Made by a program: the position numbers and the translations under genes. From Dallia pectoralis (Eukaryota > Chordata > Actinopteri > Esociformes > Umbridae), in the NCBI GenBank assembly GCA_029465975.1, contig CM055754.1:3991068-4055067 (forward strand): a DNA stretch of 64,000 nucleotides. Reading direction: 5' to 3'. Positions 63,001-64,000 of this stretch are shown one piece after another. Every line of letters starts with the position of its first letter. Position 1 is the stretch's first letter. Below the pieces are notes generated by a model. It was not told the origin of the DNA, made no database searches, and worked only from the letters and a program-made list of their open reading frames with translations.

Positions 63001-64000
63001 ACTGTGAAATATGATTCCCCTGGCTCATGGTTGGCTTTTTACCTGAGCAGCACAGATCTGCTTTTGCTCTTGATGTTGTCCGAGTCATAGTGTTTCTGCT
63101 GGATCAGCTGTTGGGCGAACCTCTCCACTACCTCCACCTGCTCCATCTGAGCATCAAGGGTGTTCTCAAACAGGGCATGTTTCCTCTGGAGGGCCTCCAC
63201 ATCCGACAGAGAACTCTACAAAAGAAAAACAATCACACTCACAATTCAGTCTCAGTATTCCCCGTACGGAGGATTTGCAAGGTCTACCGAATAAAAGTTC
63301 ACACATAATCAGTAAAAACTTTTGTTTAGAAATCTTACCCCCAGGTCGTCATTTGCCATAAACGCCTCTCTGTTACTCAACCAGCTCTCACTCTGCTCCA
63401 TGTAGCCAAGAAATATCTGAAATATTTCATGTGAATTTTCTATTTTTTTCATTATAAGGTCATTGGCAATAAGCAGGGAAAAATGTCGAACATCAGATTA
63501 GGTAAAACCTGAAGCTTTCTCATTAACTAGCGGAGTTACCTGTAGGTTCAGAGCCTGATCAAGGATCTTCTTCCTGTCTTGCCAAGCTTGGCCCAGACCT
63601 GTCTTGGTCCCTTCCAGCTGGGTCAGAGATTTTTTCACATCTGATGATGAGCTGTGTCCAGACCGTACCAGACTCAGGCCAAAGTCTCTGACAGAGTCGA
63701 TGCGCTCAGAGCGAGCGTCAATCTCAACCTGGAACGGATTTTCGTTGTACCGTATTTGTACGGTTCAATGACAACAACATTGAATCTAATCTAAACAATT
63801 CTAAACACATTATATTTCTTCTTCAAACTAAATTTGTTAATCAAGTCTTACATGGGGTTTACATTATGGGGGATTTATTTTACGTTTTTATTTATACGTT
63901 TATTTATACATTTGATTAAATGCAGTATAATATTTATTTAGGCATCACCTTCCAGTCTTGATGTTCAACAATGAGACCCTCTGCCTCCGTCTTGGACTTG
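53573..64000 (-). CDS. sptbn5: beta-spectrin, 3' part (divergent, probably beta-V type)
   Basis: About 24 exons encode some 1,460 residues, running off the right edge. From the 5' side: about nine spectrin repeats, a long proline-rich linker, a PH domain and a basic tail ending VFKKIFGK. Beta-spectrins cross-link actin and pair with alpha-spectrin in the membrane skeleton; the PH domain binds phosphoinositides. The actin-binding CH domains must lie beyond the window. All exon phases agree across the joins. The repeats and PH domain differ far more from the usual pattern than fish sptbn1, sptbn2 or sptbn4 would, which is why beta-V (sptbn5) is preferred; divergent erythroid sptb is the alternative. 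Two giant minisatellites lie in its introns, and one exon has an abnormal donor (see separate entries). Beta-spectrin is certain; the subtype is inferred. Confidence 0.85.
54381..55128 (-). CDS. sptbn5: beta-spectrin PH domain exons
   Basis: Four exons, 55128-55060, 54968-54885, 54789-54698 and 54500-54381, join in phase. They encode a PH domain: VSVTIDGTLEIKV (strand 1), WDPVYAVLEGVTLNLF (strands 2-3), PPIDMVGAVCKDNPYYRRK, DHTFKIILEDGSQYLFAAS (strands 5-6) and NWVDELQNSTKSA (C-terminal helix with the invariant Trp). PH domains of beta-spectrins bind PI(4,5)P2 and help attach the skeleton to membrane. The third exon is easy to miss: its acceptor follows a run of 21-22 T on the coding strand (54793-54815), and without it the flanking exons are out of phase. 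Confidence 0.85.
54793..54815. repeat. homopolymer at a splice acceptor
   Basis: A run of about 22 A on the plus strand is the pyrimidine tract of the third PH-domain exon on the minus strand, directly before its CAG. Length changes here could alter splicing. Confidence 0.85.
55223..55872. repeat. intronic minisatellite, 14-bp unit, about 46 copies
   Basis: Tandem copies of GATGTGCAGATAGC, GATGTGCAGATGGT and GATGTGCAGCTGGT fill the intron between the proline-rich exon and the first PH exon. The array starts 9 nt inside the intron donor. In the minus direction it has no stop codon in at least two frames, giving HLHITICTS/AICTSLSAH-type repeats. Variants are grouped in blocks, so copying was regional. 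Confidence 0.95.
55882..56631 (-). CDS. sptbn5: beta-spectrin 750-bp exon: proline/serine-rich linker
   Basis: One exon of 250 codons, phase 0 at both ends, from RLQGLHEEDG to LSVSTPD. It is rich in Pro, Ser, Thr and Arg and has many PxxP motifs (KVPRPKPPEP, PPDRPPISPKPK, PETPERPPPPAED) that could bind SH3 domains. It joins the last spectrin repeat to the PH domain, where other beta-spectrins also carry a variable linker. The acceptor is set by GCAG next to AGACTACAAG. The donor GAC|GTGAGA lies 9 nt from a 46-copy minisatellite; without splicing the frame stays open into it. Confidence 0.85.
56770..57915 (-). CDS. sptbn5: beta-spectrin exons encoding the last repeats
   Basis: Exons 57915-57698, 57607-57418, 57213-57037 and 56877-56770 join in phase. 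They read RDLVVIEEEVCRIKEE, MAWLKETLSLVGG, LEERLHELQELETRVQ, RDLEQAEHWLSASEATL and SVSDVQELMKKQEDLEAMI. The last part aligns in pattern with the partial final repeat of other beta-spectrins, the part that pairs with the alpha chain N-terminus to form the tetramer. The final exon stops after QKKKTQ and the proline-rich linker follows. Confidence 0.8.
58046..64000 (-). CDS. sptbn5: beta-spectrin exons encoding the spectrin repeats
   Basis: Exons in coding order: 64000-63951 (partial), 63728-63540, 63416-63339, 63215-63043, 62904-62814, 62592-62446, 62269-62132, 62009-61753, 61511-61325, 61175-60963, 60807-60611, 60416-60230, 59893-59717 and 58201-58046. All join in phase. Repeat signatures recur about every 106 residues: a W near the end of helix A (SESWLSNRE, DELKTWMSEKE), then xxDLxSVxxLxxKH and xxxxxLxxxGxxL. 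At 60416 the acceptor is chosen by phase (an AG two bases further upstream breaks the frame) and has a poor pyrimidine tract. The exon at 62446 ends in a GA donor. The acceptor of the exon at 58201 is next to the 12-bp minisatellite. Confidence 0.85.
58219..59610. repeat. intronic minisatellite, 12-bp unit, about 116 copies
   Basis: About 1.4 kb of tandem GGATATGCCTCA and variants (ACCTCA, CCTCTG, TCCTCA, ATCTCA) almost fill the intron upstream of the exon 58201-58046. The array ends 17 nt from that exon's acceptor. The rare variant ACCTTAGG recurs at 58585, 58969 and 59161, spacings of 384 and 192 bp, which indicates a 16-unit higher-order repeat. Two minus-strand frames are open for the full length (YPEV/YPEA/YPEE, and RHILRYI-type); the second runs on into the downstream spectrin exon. 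Confidence 0.95.
60055..60115. mobile_element. possible SINE/LINE tail fragment
   Basis: TTGCTGGGCCCTTGAGCAAG followed by ACCCTTAAACCC resembles the common fish retroposon segment TGCCCTTGAGCAAGGCACTTAACCC. It is intronic. Ends could not be defined. Confidence 0.35.
62595..62714. repeat. 60-bp tandem duplication spanning a splice acceptor
   Basis: Two 60-bp copies, 62595-62654 and 62655-62714, starting AGATGTTTCCGTTATGACAC and AGATGTTTCCGCTATGACAC, with only a few differences. Each copy carries the minus-strand acceptor sequence CATCTAG, so the exon ending at 62592 has a genuine acceptor and an identical one 60 nt upstream. Confidence 0.9.

Overview
The window is vertebrate nuclear DNA, almost certainly from a ray-finned fish. 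The reasons are spliced genes with GT-AG introns, a single-exon FoxG1-type transcription factor, a beta-spectrin gene, a fish-type lineage-expanded gene with SAMD3-like character, and abundant micro- and minisatellites. There are no operons, ribosome binding sites or CRISPR arrays. A salmon/pike-like lineage is possible from the repeat flavour, but that is only an impression.

Layout. At 0.3-1.1 kb lies a short DNA transposon with terminal inverted repeats. At 1.38-2.78 kb on the plus strand are the last five exons (266 codons) of a protein resembling the teleost SAMD3-like family; its 5' part was not found. From 2.8 to 45 kb there is a gene-poor stretch with no convincing coding exon. It holds many tandem repeats (38-, 14-, 15-, 18-, 32- and 9-bp units), GC-rich patches near 7.1-8.8 and 29.3-30.4 kb, and AT-rich homeodomain- or forkhead-motif clusters that look like enhancers. 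A gene desert with such elements is what is known around FOXG1 in other vertebrates.

At 45,995-47,236 on the minus strand is an intact foxg1-family gene (413 codons). It keeps the forkhead domain and C-terminus but has a short acidic/lysine-rich N-terminal region in place of the His/Pro/Gln stretch of mammalian FOXG1. Another non-coding stretch follows, with a perfect RFX X-box palindrome at 51.15 kb. From 53.57 kb to the right edge, on the minus strand, lies the 3' part of a divergent beta-spectrin (probably beta-V, sptbn5-like). I could place about 24 exons whose phases all agree: about nine spectrin repeats, a 250-residue proline-rich linker, a PH domain over four exons, and a basic tail ending in KKIFGK.

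The most unusual structure is inside the spectrin gene. Two large minisatellites sit against splice sites: 116 copies of a 12-bp unit, 17 nt from an acceptor, and 46 copies of a 14-bp unit, 9 nt from a donor. Both leave the neighbouring exon's reading frame open. A third exon has a GA instead of a GT donor together with a 60-bp tandem duplication that copies its acceptor. These are candidates for exonisation, cassette skipping or gene decay.
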